From: Paracoccaceae bacterium
Lineage (GTDB): Bacteria; Pseudomonadota; Alphaproteobacteria; Rhodobacterales; Rhodobacteraceae
Assembly (NCBI GenBank): GCA_002697345.1
Contig: NZVE01000032.1
Coordinates: 1 to 52,952 of the forward strand
DNA length: 52,952 nucleotides
Direction: 5' to 3'
A program made the position numbers and the translations under genes. The notes under the pieces are model-generated. The model had not been told where the DNA came from. It was given only the letters and a program-made list of their open reading frames with translations, and did not search any database. Shown piece after piece: positions 45,489 through 52,952 of this stretch. The first letter of the stretch is position 1; each line of letters starts with the position of its first letter.

Positions 45489-46724
45489 ATGTCTTCAGCA
45501 AACAGTTTTTTTAAAAATGATCCCCGAACCAGAAGAAATGTAATTGTACTTATTATAGCTCAAGCTACCCTTGGCTGCCAAATGCCAATGATGTTTGTAG
45601 TTGGAGGTTTAGCAGGAAACATGCTTTCCACTAATCCATGCTTAGCAACATTACCCATTTCACTCATTGTGTTTGGCTCAATGATGACTGCACCATGGCT
45701 CAGTGCGTTAATGCAAAGACGTGGTCGACGAATAGGTTTAATGGTTGGGGCTTGTGGCGGCGCCTTAGGTGCATCCATCGCAGCTATAGGGTTACTCAAC
45801 GCCTCATTTGGATTGCTTTTAGTAGGTAGCTTGTTTTCTGGGATTTATATGTCAGCGCAAGGTTTTTATAGGTTTACGGTTGCTGACAGTGCCTCAGATG
45901 AGTCTCGTCCAAAAGCCATTTCATATGTGATGGCCGGAGGTCTTCTGTCTGCTATATTTGGACCACAGTTAAATAATTTACTTCAGGGAACAACCTCTAC
46001 ACAGTTCTTAGGCTCTTACTTAGCTATAATAGTTTTAAATATTATAGGACTATTTTTATTTTTTGCCTTAGATCTTCCAAAAACAATCGCTGATAAGGCA
46101 AAACTTACTACAGAAAAAGTTCGCTCAAGACTTGAGATATTAAAAACACCTAGAATTGTGGCCATAATGATTTGTGGATTAGTATCTTATTGTTTAATGA
46201 ATCTTGTCATGACTTCAACACCTTTAGCAGTTGTTGGCTGTGGATTCACACAAACACAGGCAAATAACGTTGTCTCAACCCATGTGTTGGCAATGTTTAT
46301 CCCCTCTTTCTTTACAGGACACTTAATCGTTCGCTTTGGCGCAGAGAAAATTATTGCTATAGGCCTAATAATATTAGCTTTCTCAGGGGTAACTGCCTTT
46401 CTAGGAGTTGATCTAATGAATTTTTACTTTGCGTTGGCTTTACTGGGTGTTGGTTGGAATTTTGGCTTTATAGGAGCCACTACATTAATCTCCTCCAGTC
46501 ACAATAAGAGTGAACGAGGTGTTGTCCAAGGAACTAACGATTTTATTATCTTCGGGTCAGTCACTCTGGCCTCTCTCACCTCTGGGGGACTTATGAACTG
46601 CTCTGGTGGCTCTCCACAAGAAGGATGGTCCACAGTAAGCTTAGCCATGATCCCAATGCTTATTCTTGCAGGGATAGCCTTAACATGGCTAATAATGAAC
46701 AAAAGAGTTTCTGCCCCAGTATAA
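45489..46724 (+). CDS. MFS transporter
   Basis: From the ATG at 45489 (TTG at 45483 adds two residues) it encodes 411 residues with about twelve hydrophobic segments. The loop between helices 2 and 3 contains 'ALMQRRGRRIGLMVGA', the classical MFS basic motif, and a similar pattern recurs in the second half ('RFGAEKIIAIGLIIL'). The 'LLGVGWNFGFIGATTL' stretch is seen in bacterial metabolite exporters of the YfcJ/YcaD-like type. Placement 26 nt after cobB suggests cotranscription with cobA-cobB. A link with cobalamin precursor transport is possible but unproven. Confidence 0.88.
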   Translation: MSSANSFFKNDPRTRRNVIVLIIAQATLGCQMPMMFVVGGLAGNMLSTNPCLATLPISLIVFGSMMTAPWLSALMQRRGRRIGLMVGACGGALGASIAAIGLLNASFGLLLVGSLFSGIYMSAQGFYRFTVADSASDESRPKAISYVMAGGLLSAIFGPQLNNLLQGTTSTQFLGSYLAIIVLNIIGLFLFFALDLPKTIADKAKLTTEKVRSRLEILKTPRIVAIMICGLVSYCLMNLVMTSTPLAVVGCGFTQTQANNVVSTHVLAMFIPSFFTGHLIVRFGAEKIIAIGLIILAFSGVTAFLGVDLMNFYFALALLGVGWNFGFIGATTLISSSHNKSERGVVQGTNDFIIFGSVTLASLTSGGLMNCSGGSPQEGWSTVSLAMIPMLILAGIALTWLIMNKRVSAPV

Positions 46725-46738
46725 ATAAACCTCAAAGA

Positions 46739-47509
46739 TTACAGTAACCTCAGAGTAGATCGCCATAAAAAACCCCACTTTTTTGTAATGTTTTTTACGC
46801 TTAGATCACCAGACTTTACTGTTGATGGATTTTTAATTACTTGCTTAAGTAACGTTTTAGTTGTCCAGGCAGATAACAAAACGGGGAATAATTTTTTTTG
46901 ACTTCTTAAACCTTTAACACCTTCATCAAAGCTTTTCATTCCGAGTTTACCTAATGACTTAATACTTTCATTAGAAGTTTTGATAAGTGGTCTTTTACCT
47001 AAGGATTCGAGTCTCTTAACTGCACTGAAAAAAGATGCTAGTCCTGCACCAAATGCATATTTACGTACTAAACTTTCCATATTACGATCCACCCCCAGTA
47101 GAAGTGCCCCCGCCCAGTAAAGATTGCCATACGTCTTATCTATATATTTAATTTGATCATCTTGTGATTTAAAAGGCTTAGATAATAAATCCCACGACCT
47201 TGCATCAACCATCTCATTAATTAGAGTTAATGGAATATCATTCGCCTCGAAAAGAGCAACTAAGTCTTTAACTATATGAGTAGAATTCTCTTTATATTCA
47301 GAACTTTTTACTAAGTTGTCTTTCCACCATTGCAACCTAATTTCTGAAATCATTGGCTCTGGTGAAGTCCAGGCAGATTTAGCAATTTCTAGGTTTGCAC
47401 AGTAAAGGAGATGCAGTTTTTTTTGATCTGATGGTTCAGCAAGCAGGGAAGCTAGATACCGATCTGAATCAAAACATCTAACCTGCTCTGAATGTTCGTT
47501 TGAGGTCAA
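46739..47509 (-). CDS. Squalene/phytoene synthase-family protein, catalytic Asp motifs not seen
   Basis: The 256-residue protein shows the all-alpha family traits 'DRYLASLLAEP', 'EIRLQWWKDNL' and 'INEMVDARSWDL', with 'YIDKTYGNLYWAGALLLG' in the middle. The DxxxD Mg-binding motifs of true squalene and phytoene synthases are not visible. This matches a group found in alphaproteobacteria and mitochondria (NDUFAF6-like) whose role is tied to respiratory complex I assembly rather than terpenoids. The TTG start overlaps the cimA stop (TTGA). No carotenoid or hopanoid genes are nearby. Confidence 0.8.
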   Translation of the reverse strand: MTSNEHSEQVRCFDSDRYLASLLAEPSDQKKLHLLYCANLEIAKSAWTSPEPMISEIRLQWWKDNLVKSSEYKENSTHIVKDLVALFEANDIPLTLINEMVDARSWDLLSKPFKSQDDQIKYIDKTYGNLYWAGALLLGVDRNMESLVRKYAFGAGLASFFSAVKRLESLGKRPLIKTSNESIKSLGKLGMKSFDEGVKGLRSQKKLFPVLLSAWTTKTLLKQVIKNPSTVKSGDLSVKNITKKWGFLWRSTLRLL

Positions 47510-49122
47510 ACTTTACAATTCTCTTTGATTAATTTCCAATTTATAGCGTCTAATAACGCTTCGAAAGAAGCATCAACAATATTTGGAGAAACGCCTACTG
47601 TTGACCAACGCGCACCAGATTGATCCACACAGTCTATAATAACTCTCGTCACTGCCTCTGTTCCACCGCTAGTAATACGAACCTTAAAGTCAACTAGCCT
47701 CATGTCGTCTATTGCGCTTTGGTATGACCCTAAATCCTTAGCTAAAGCTCTTGATAGTGCATTAACAGGGCCTCTATCTGAACCAACCTCATCCATAGAC
47801 TCCGACACAGACAATTTCTTTTCGTCTCCGATATTAACAACTACAACGGCCTCCGAAAGTGTAACAAAATCTCCAATTTTATTCTGTCTTCTTTCAACTG
47901 TAACACGATACCGAACTACTTTGAAAAATATAGGTAATTTATCGAGTTCTTTTAAGGCTAAAAGTTCAAAGGATGCCTGAGCTGTATCATAAGAATAGCC
48001 TCGATCTTCATTTTCCTTTACCGTATCCAGTAGTCGCGATAACGAGGCTTTTTCAAATCCCTCTATCCCAGCATCACTTAATCTCTTTTTTAGATTTGAT
48101 TGCCCTGCTTGATTTGACATTGGGATAATTCTATCATTTCCCACAAGACCTGGATCAATATGTTCGTAAGTGGACGGATCCTTTAAAATTGCACTGGCGT
48201 GCAAACCGGCTTTATGAGCAAACGCAGAACTACCAACATAAGCTGAATGGGTATTCGAAACACGATTTAAGATATCATCGAGTAAACGACTCGTTTTTGT
48301 TAATTCCAATAAATTTTCTTCGCCTATCCCAAGGGAAAACTTACTCTTATAGGGCTCTTTTAACAGCAATGTTGGTATTAATGATATTAAATTAGTATTT
48401 CCACATCTCTCACCAAGACCATTAATAGTACCTTGCACTTGACGAACACCTGCATCAATAGCAGCTAGAGAGCCAGCAATAGCATTCTCAGTATCATTAT
48501 GACAATGGATCCCTAAGCTAGACCCTGGAATACCACTTTTAATTACTTCTTGAGTAATTTGATAAATTTTTGAAGGTAAAGTGCCCCCGTTTGTATCACA
48601 TAGAACTATCCAACGGCTACCTGACGAATAAGCTGCATGTAAGCAATCAAGTGCATAATTAGGATTTGCGTAATACCCATCAAAAAAATGTTCGGCATCA
48701 AATATCGCTTCTCTTCCTTTTGCGACAATGTGCTCAATAGATTTTGATATATTAACAATATTGTTAGTTAAACTTATACCTAACGCTTTAGTCACATGAA
48801 AATCATAAGTTTTGCCAACTAAGCAAACAGAAGTGGTACCTGCATTAATTACTGCTGCAAGCACTTCGTCATTTTCCGCAGAGCGCCCATCTCGTTTCGT
48901 CATCCCGAATGCTGTCATTGTCGCATTTAACTTTGGCACAGAAGCAAAAAACTCACTGTCTGTGGGATTGGCTCCAGGCCAACCTCCCTCAATAAAATCC
49001 ACTCCAAGCATATCAATTAGTTTTGATATGTTTATCTTGTCGTCAGTTGAAAATTGGATTCCGTGCGTCTGCTGTCCATCACGAAGAGTGGTGTCATAAA
49101 TATATAGCCGTTCTTTATTCAT
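47506..49122 (-). CDS. cimA: (R)-citramalate synthase
   Basis: Of the 538 residues, the N-terminal DRE-TIM barrel has 'YDTTLRDGQQTHGIQFS' (metal and substrate site), 'GADFIEGG'-like 'VDFIEGGWPGANP', 'HCHNDTENAIAGSLAAI' and 'VQGTINGLGERCGNTNL'. The C-terminal LeuA regulatory dimer domain is near 400-530. This long form is typical of CimA, which joins pyruvate and acetyl-CoA for an isoleucine route that avoids threonine. It lies 8 nt inside the end of cysS. 2-isopropylmalate synthase is an alternative, but the TTLRDGQQ...GIQFS form and 538 length favour CimA. Confidence 0.92.
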   Translation of the reverse strand: MNKERLYIYDTTLRDGQQTHGIQFSTDDKINISKLIDMLGVDFIEGGWPGANPTDSEFFASVPKLNATMTAFGMTKRDGRSAENDEVLAAVINAGTTSVCLVGKTYDFHVTKALGISLTNNIVNISKSIEHIVAKGREAIFDAEHFFDGYYANPNYALDCLHAAYSSGSRWIVLCDTNGGTLPSKIYQITQEVIKSGIPGSSLGIHCHNDTENAIAGSLAAIDAGVRQVQGTINGLGERCGNTNLISLIPTLLLKEPYKSKFSLGIGEENLLELTKTSRLLDDILNRVSNTHSAYVGSSAFAHKAGLHASAILKDPSTYEHIDPGLVGNDRIIPMSNQAGQSNLKKRLSDAGIEGFEKASLSRLLDTVKENEDRGYSYDTAQASFELLALKELDKLPIFFKVVRYRVTVERRQNKIGDFVTLSEAVVVVNIGDEKKLSVSESMDEVGSDRGPVNALSRALAKDLGSYQSAIDDMRLVDFKVRITSGGTEAVTRVIIDCVDQSGARWSTVGVSPNIVDASFEALLDAINWKLIKENCKV

Positions 49123-50494
49123 CTACTAATCCCCTTAAAGCAACTCGATCAAACGAACTATTAGGTACTAATTTAATTGTATCCTTGGATATTTGCACAT
49201 CAATACCAGTTTTAATAATTCTATTTTTATATATATCCACTTCTTCGTAGTTTTTATCCTCAAGTGCAGTTAGCCTCTTGTCTGATAGTATTACTAAAAC
49301 TTTATCTAATATTTTTTGATCAAATTCATTTTCCTCTTCATTAACTGACGTTTCTGAGAGTAAACCAATAAATCTAGCTGAAGCTAATAAAGTTGAGTAA
49401 TCACGTTGGTTGAAAATCTTATGTAAAACACCAATTGCAGCAACAGTGTTCAAGTCATCAGACAACGCTTCAATAACCCTTCTGTCAACAACACCAGGAC
49501 TGACATTTAATGTTTGAGACCTCCACTTTTTGATTATATTTTTGGCGTCATTAACTCGGTTTTCTGTCCAATCTAAGGGCTTTCTATAATGAGTATTAAG
49601 TAAAATAAACCTAATTACTTCACCTGAGATATTACATTGCAACAAATCATTAACAGTATAAAAATTTGATAAGCTTTTTGACATTTTTTTGCCGTTTACT
49701 TTTAACATCTCATTATGCATCCAGTAGGTTGCAAAACTTTCATTTGGATGTGCACAATTAGATTGAGCAATTTCATTTTCATGGTGAGGAAACTTAAGAT
49801 CGCTTCCACCACAGTGAATATCGAAACTACCACCTAATAAATCTTTTGCCATGGCAGAACATTCAATGTGCCAACCTGGTCTTCCCCTTCCCCAAGGGGA
49901 CTCCCAACCAGGAAGATCATCAGTAGATGGCTTCCACAAAACAAAATCTAAAGGGTCCTCCTTAAAAGGCGCCACTTCTACCCTCGCACCAGCTATCATA
50001 TCATCTAAAGATCGGCCAGACAGGCTACCGTAGTGTTCGTACGATCTTACTCTGAACAAAACATGACCCTCATTAAAGTACGCATTTTTTGTTTTAATAA
50101 GGCCATCAATCATTTGTATCATTTTATCAACAAATTGAGTGGCGCGTGGCATGACTGATGGAACCAGCGAATTTAAATGGCCCATATCTTCCATGAACCA
50201 ATCGATAGTTTGATCTGTAATTTCAGATATTTTAATACCCAGTGATTTGGCGCGTAAATTTATTTTATCATCTATATCAGTAAAGTTTCTAACATAAGTG
50301 ACACTGTCTTCCCCATACTCCTCTATCAACAACCTAAAAAGGGTATCAAAAACGACAACTGGTCTCGCATTCCCTAAATGAGCTCGATCGTAAACAGTAG
50401 GGCCACAAACGTACATCCTAACATTTTGGGGATCTAAAGGTAAAAAATCCTCTTTTTTTCTTGTGATTGAGTTATAAATTTTTATGTTAGGCAT
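49115..50494 (-). CDS. cysS: Cysteinyl-tRNA synthetase
   Basis: From the ATG at 50494 it has 459 residues. The class I signatures are 'CGPTVYDRAHLGNARP' (zinc Cys and HIGH-like HLGN), 'RPGWHIECSAMA' (zinc), 'HCGGSDLKFPHHENEIAQS' and 'GKKMSKSLSNF' (KMSKS). An upstream in-frame start at 50533 would add 13 residues ('MITIVLIIQSIET') that are not part of the family. It charges tRNA-Cys. The gene overlaps cimA by 8 nt. It is divergent from an aminotransferase across a 217-nt region with no other gene. Confidence 0.97.
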   Translation of the reverse strand: MPNIKIYNSITRKKEDFLPLDPQNVRMYVCGPTVYDRAHLGNARPVVVFDTLFRLLIEEYGEDSVTYVRNFTDIDDKINLRAKSLGIKISEITDQTIDWFMEDMGHLNSLVPSVMPRATQFVDKMIQMIDGLIKTKNAYFNEGHVLFRVRSYEHYGSLSGRSLDDMIAGARVEVAPFKEDPLDFVLWKPSTDDLPGWESPWGRGRPGWHIECSAMAKDLLGGSFDIHCGGSDLKFPHHENEIAQSNCAHPNESFATYWMHNEMLKVNGKKMSKSLSNFYTVNDLLQCNISGEVIRFILLNTHYRKPLDWTENRVNDAKNIIKKWRSQTLNVSPGVVDRRVIEALSDDLNTVAAIGVLHKIFNQRDYSTLLASARFIGLLSETSVNEEENEFDQKILDKVLVILSDKRLTALEDKNYEEVDIYKNRIIKTGIDVQISKDTIKLVPNSSFDRVALRGLVDE

Positions 50495-50711
50495 TGTTTC
50501 TATACTTTGAATAATTAATACAATGGTTATCACGAAAACGCTAAGATAAGTTCTCTTACATCAATTTTATAAAAATTAAAGCTCTATTGAAGTGAATTAA
50601 ATACCAATCAAGTTAGAAATTGAAAAAAAAGCTTTAGTAATATTGAATTGGGAAAGGTTTAGTGTTTGATATTCGCACATCTAAAATACCTTTGTAACAG
50701 GAGCTAGAGCA

Positions 50712-51890
50712 TTGATTAAATTACAACCCTCCACTCGGATAAAAGAGCTTACATTATTAAGTGCAAATGACTGGGAATTATTAGATGAAGTTAGAGAGCT
50801 TAAAAATTCAGGACAGAAAATTACTGAATTAACAATAGGTGAACACGACATTAGGACAGATCCAAGAATTCTTGATGCTTTAAATAAATCAGCAATTAAT
50901 GGAAACACTGGTTATGCACCAGTTAGTGGAAATAAAAATTTACGTGAAGCAATAGCTAATAGGGTATCAAAGAGAACAGGCATTCCTACAACATACAAAA
51001 ACGTAATAATTACACCTGGAGGGCAGTCAGCACTATTTGCTGCGCATTTGGGTGTTTGCAATCCGGGAGACGTAGCACTTTATTGTGACCCCTATTATGC
51101 AACTTATCCAGGCACAATTGCAGGAACAGGTGCCAAACCCAAAGTTATAAAAGCAAGGCCAGAGGAAAATTTTCAGTTATCAGGAGAGGCTATCGACACT
51201 GCATCAGACGGAGCAAAATCATTACTGATAAACTCACCGAATAACCCTACAGGTGTCGTGTATACTAGAGACACTTTAGAAGATATTTCACTAGCGTGTA
51301 AGAAAAATAATTTATGGTTAATTTCTGATGAGGTTTACGATACTCAGGTTTGGGAAGGCACCCATATTTCCCCAAGATCTATTGAAGGAATGTCTGAGAG
51401 AACAATTGTTATAGGCTCAATGTCAAAAAGTCATGCTATGACTGGAAGTAGAATTGGTTGGGCAGTAGCCCCTGAAGAATTTATAGATCACCTGATTAAT
51501 TTTGCAACTCATACGACATACGGCGTACCCGGTTTCATTCAAGATGCAGCTCTGCATGGGTTAAGTCTTGGAAAAAAGTTTGAAAATGAAATAGCAACTC
51601 CGTTCAAACATAGGCGGGATTTAGCAACTCAGATATTCTCTAAGCAAAACCTTTTAACACTAGTGCCACCCACAGGGGCAATGTATTTACTGCTAGATGT
51701 TAGCAAAACAGGTCTTACAGGAAAACAATTTTCAAGTTTATTACTTGCAAAAAAGCATATTGCAGTCATGCCAGGAGAAATTTTTGGAAAATCAGCTTTA
51801 GGGTATGTTCGAATTGCAATGACAGTAAATGATGCAGAATTTAAAAATGCTCTTAATGAAATTATAGATTTTACAAAACAGTTTTTATAA
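50712..51890 (+). CDS. Class I/II PLP-dependent aminotransferase
   Basis: The 392-residue protein has the fold-type I landmarks: 'VIITPGGQSALFAAH' (cofactor cradle), 'NSPNNPTGVVY', 'LISDEVYDT' (Asp to the pyridine N) and the lysine in 'GSMSKSHAMTGSRIGW', with 'YVRIAM' near the end carrying the carboxylate-binding Arg. The 'SMSKSHAMTG' form resembles arginine:pyruvate and some aspartate-type enzymes. It starts at TTG, with AGGAG 8 nt before it. It precedes the ccr gene by 154 nt. Substrate pair unknown. Confidence 0.9.
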   Translation: MIKLQPSTRIKELTLLSANDWELLDEVRELKNSGQKITELTIGEHDIRTDPRILDALNKSAINGNTGYAPVSGNKNLREAIANRVSKRTGIPTTYKNVIITPGGQSALFAAHLGVCNPGDVALYCDPYYATYPGTIAGTGAKPKVIKARPEENFQLSGEAIDTASDGAKSLLINSPNNPTGVVYTRDTLEDISLACKKNNLWLISDEVYDTQVWEGTHISPRSIEGMSERTIVIGSMSKSHAMTGSRIGWAVAPEEFIDHLINFATHTTYGVPGFIQDAALHGLSLGKKFENEIATPFKHRRDLATQIFSKQNLLTLVPPTGAMYLLLDVSKTGLTGKQFSSLLLAKKHIAVMPGEIFGKSALGYVRIAMTVNDAEFKNALNEIIDFTKQFL

Positions 51891-52044
51891 AAACCTTTAG
51901 AATAAAAAATTAATTAAGTCTCTTAACAGTAGTCACTTATAAAATATCAAAATTATCATCCTATAAAAATTTTGTTGTTTAATATTCAAATGTCTGACAA
52001 ATAGGAATCATAAAAACTTAATTAGTAATAAAGGAAACATACCA

Positions 52045-52952
52045 GTGTCTAAAAAAGAACTTTACTCTCTTGGAGAGATGCCGCCATTAGGCGAAGTACC
52101 ACCTAAAATGCACGCTTTTACTGTCAGGCAAGATAGGTTCGGGGAACCATCAAAATCGTGGCAACGGGAAGTAATTAACACTCCTGAACTAGGAGCAAAA
52201 GATGTTTTAGTGTACGTAATGGCAACTGGAATAAATTATAATAACGTATGGGCTGGCTTGGGATACCCAGTTGACGTTATCGCTGATCGACAAAAAAAAG
52301 GGGAGCCAGAAGATTTTCATGCCGGCGGATCAGATGCATCAGGGATTGTTTGGGCCGTTGGATCTGAAGTAAATGATGTAAAGATTGGTGAAGAAGTTGT
52401 TGTCCATAGTGGTTGGTGGGAGCCAGAAGATCCTTGGGTTCTTTCTGGAAAAGATCCAATGCTTGCACCTTCAGTAAGAATCTGGGGTTACCAAACTAAC
52501 TATGGGTCATATTGTCAGTTTGCTCGAGCACAATCACATCAAATCAAGAAGAAACCAAAACACCTCAGCTGGGAAGAAGCCGGATGCTATATGCTTTGTG
52601 CTTCCACCGCTTATAGGCAACTTATGGGGTGGTCACCAAACATTGTAGAGCCTGGTGATGCTGTTTTAGTTTGGGGAGCTGCAGGGGGCTTAGGGGCAAT
52701 GGCACTTCAGATTGTCTCAGCACTTGGCGGTAAACCTATAGCTGTTATCTCAAGTGAAGATAAACGACAGTTTTGTTTAGATAAAGGTGCTGTGGGTGTA
52801 ATTAACAGAAATGACTTTACCCATTGGGGTCCAATGCCAAATACGACTTCTCCCGATTACAAAGCGTGGATGTCAGGAGTTAGAGCGTTTGGTAAGGCAA
52901 TTTGGGAAGCTCTAGGTGAACGAAAGAATCCTAAAATTGTTTTTGAACACCC
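52045..52952 (+). CDS. ccr: Crotonyl-CoA carboxylase/reductase, partial (3' end off the right edge)
   Basis: The frame is open from a GTG at 52045 (AAGGA 9 nt before) to the window edge, about 302 of an expected 430-450 residues. Markers are 'EMPPLGEVPPKMHAF', 'GINYNNVWAGLG', 'FHAGGSDASGIVW', 'VHSGWWEPEDPWV', 'SVRIWGYQTNYGSYCQF' and the NADPH motif 'VWGAAGGLGAMALQI'. Ccr adds CO2 to crotonyl-CoA to make ethylmalonyl-CoA, the key step of the ethylmalonyl-CoA pathway for acetyl-CoA assimilation. The related acryloyl-CoA reductase type is less likely because of the 'WWEPEDPWV' region. Confidence 0.92.
   Translation, partial: MSKKELYSLGEMPPLGEVPPKMHAFTVRQDRFGEPSKSWQREVINTPELGAKDVLVYVMATGINYNNVWAGLGYPVDVIADRQKKGEPEDFHAGGSDASGIVWAVGSEVNDVKIGEEVVVHSGWWEPEDPWVLSGKDPMLAPSVRIWGYQTNYGSYCQFARAQSHQIKKKPKHLSWEEAGCYMLCASTAYRQLMGWSPNIVEPGDAVLVWGAAGGLGAMALQIVSALGGKPIAVISSEDKRQFCLDKGAVGVINRNDFTHWGPMPNTTSPDYKAWMSGVRAFGKAIWEALGERKNPKIVFEH

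Overview
The window looks like chromosome of an AT-rich, compact, aerobic marine-type alphaproteobacterium. Four things point there: a GTTC-N7-GTTC (alphaproteobacterial) SOS box in front of recA, a crotonyl-CoA carboxylase/reductase gene at the right edge, genes for methylated-osmolyte and one-carbon catabolism, and short intergenic gaps with many stop/start overlaps. I cannot assign a genus; a SAR116-like or AT-rich Rhodobacterales-like lineage is an inference. I see no insertion sequence, prophage, CRISPR array, tRNA or rRNA. No gap between genes exceeds 300 bases; the longest are 34858-35073 (about 216 nt), 9354-9553 (200 nt) and 29485-29669 (185 nt).

Layout. 1-3.9 kb (minus strand) is an operon of an MttB-family methyltransferase, a ketopantoate-reductase-like dehydrogenase, an FAH-family enzyme and an EamA transporter, divergent from a LysR regulator (4.05-4.97 kb). 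5-10.7 kb (minus) holds an FMN 2-hydroxyacid dehydrogenase and then a tightly overlapping set: TPP enzyme, hydroxyisourate-hydrolase-like protein, DmdA-like aminomethyltransferase, acyl-CoA dehydrogenase. 10.85-13.9 kb (plus) encodes an agmatinase-family ureohydrolase, an esterase and a proline-racemase-family protein, ending at a two-way terminator shared with a complete branched-chain amino acid/amide ABC transporter (13.9-18.7 kb, minus). 18.8-23.8 kb is a divergent pair of DAO-GcvT fusion dehydrogenases of the dimethylglycine/sarcosine dehydrogenase type.

23.8-34.9 kb is mostly housekeeping: a DUF1330 protein, alaS, a photolyase, recA, an rRNA cytosine methyltransferase, guaB, a YaiI-like protein, rlmE and ppx. 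35.1-39.4 kb (plus) is a four-gene one-carbon operon: small Virulence_fact-family protein, MTHFR-like protein, methyl-THF:corrinoid methyltransferase, and a 2Fe-2S/ASKHA corrinoid activator. 39.5-46.7 kb has an HNH endonuclease, a carboxylesterase, an AlkA glycosylase, cobalamin genes (cobK, cbiD, cobA, cobB) and an MFS transporter. 46.7-52.95 kb has a squalene/phytoene-synthase-like protein, cimA, cysS, an aminotransferase and a truncated ccr.

How they may fit together (inference): methyl groups are taken from methylated amines or sulfonium compounds by the MttB-like, DmdA-like and DAO-GcvT enzymes. They are passed through corrinoid and tetrahydrofolate, supported by the one-carbon operon and local B12 synthesis. 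The ABC transporter, LysR regulator and hydrolases would supply and process substrates. No corrinoid-binding carrier protein is in the window, so that link must lie elsewhere. Many genes use TTG starts, often overlapping the upstream stop as TTGA, and the mttB-like gene appears to start at CTG.
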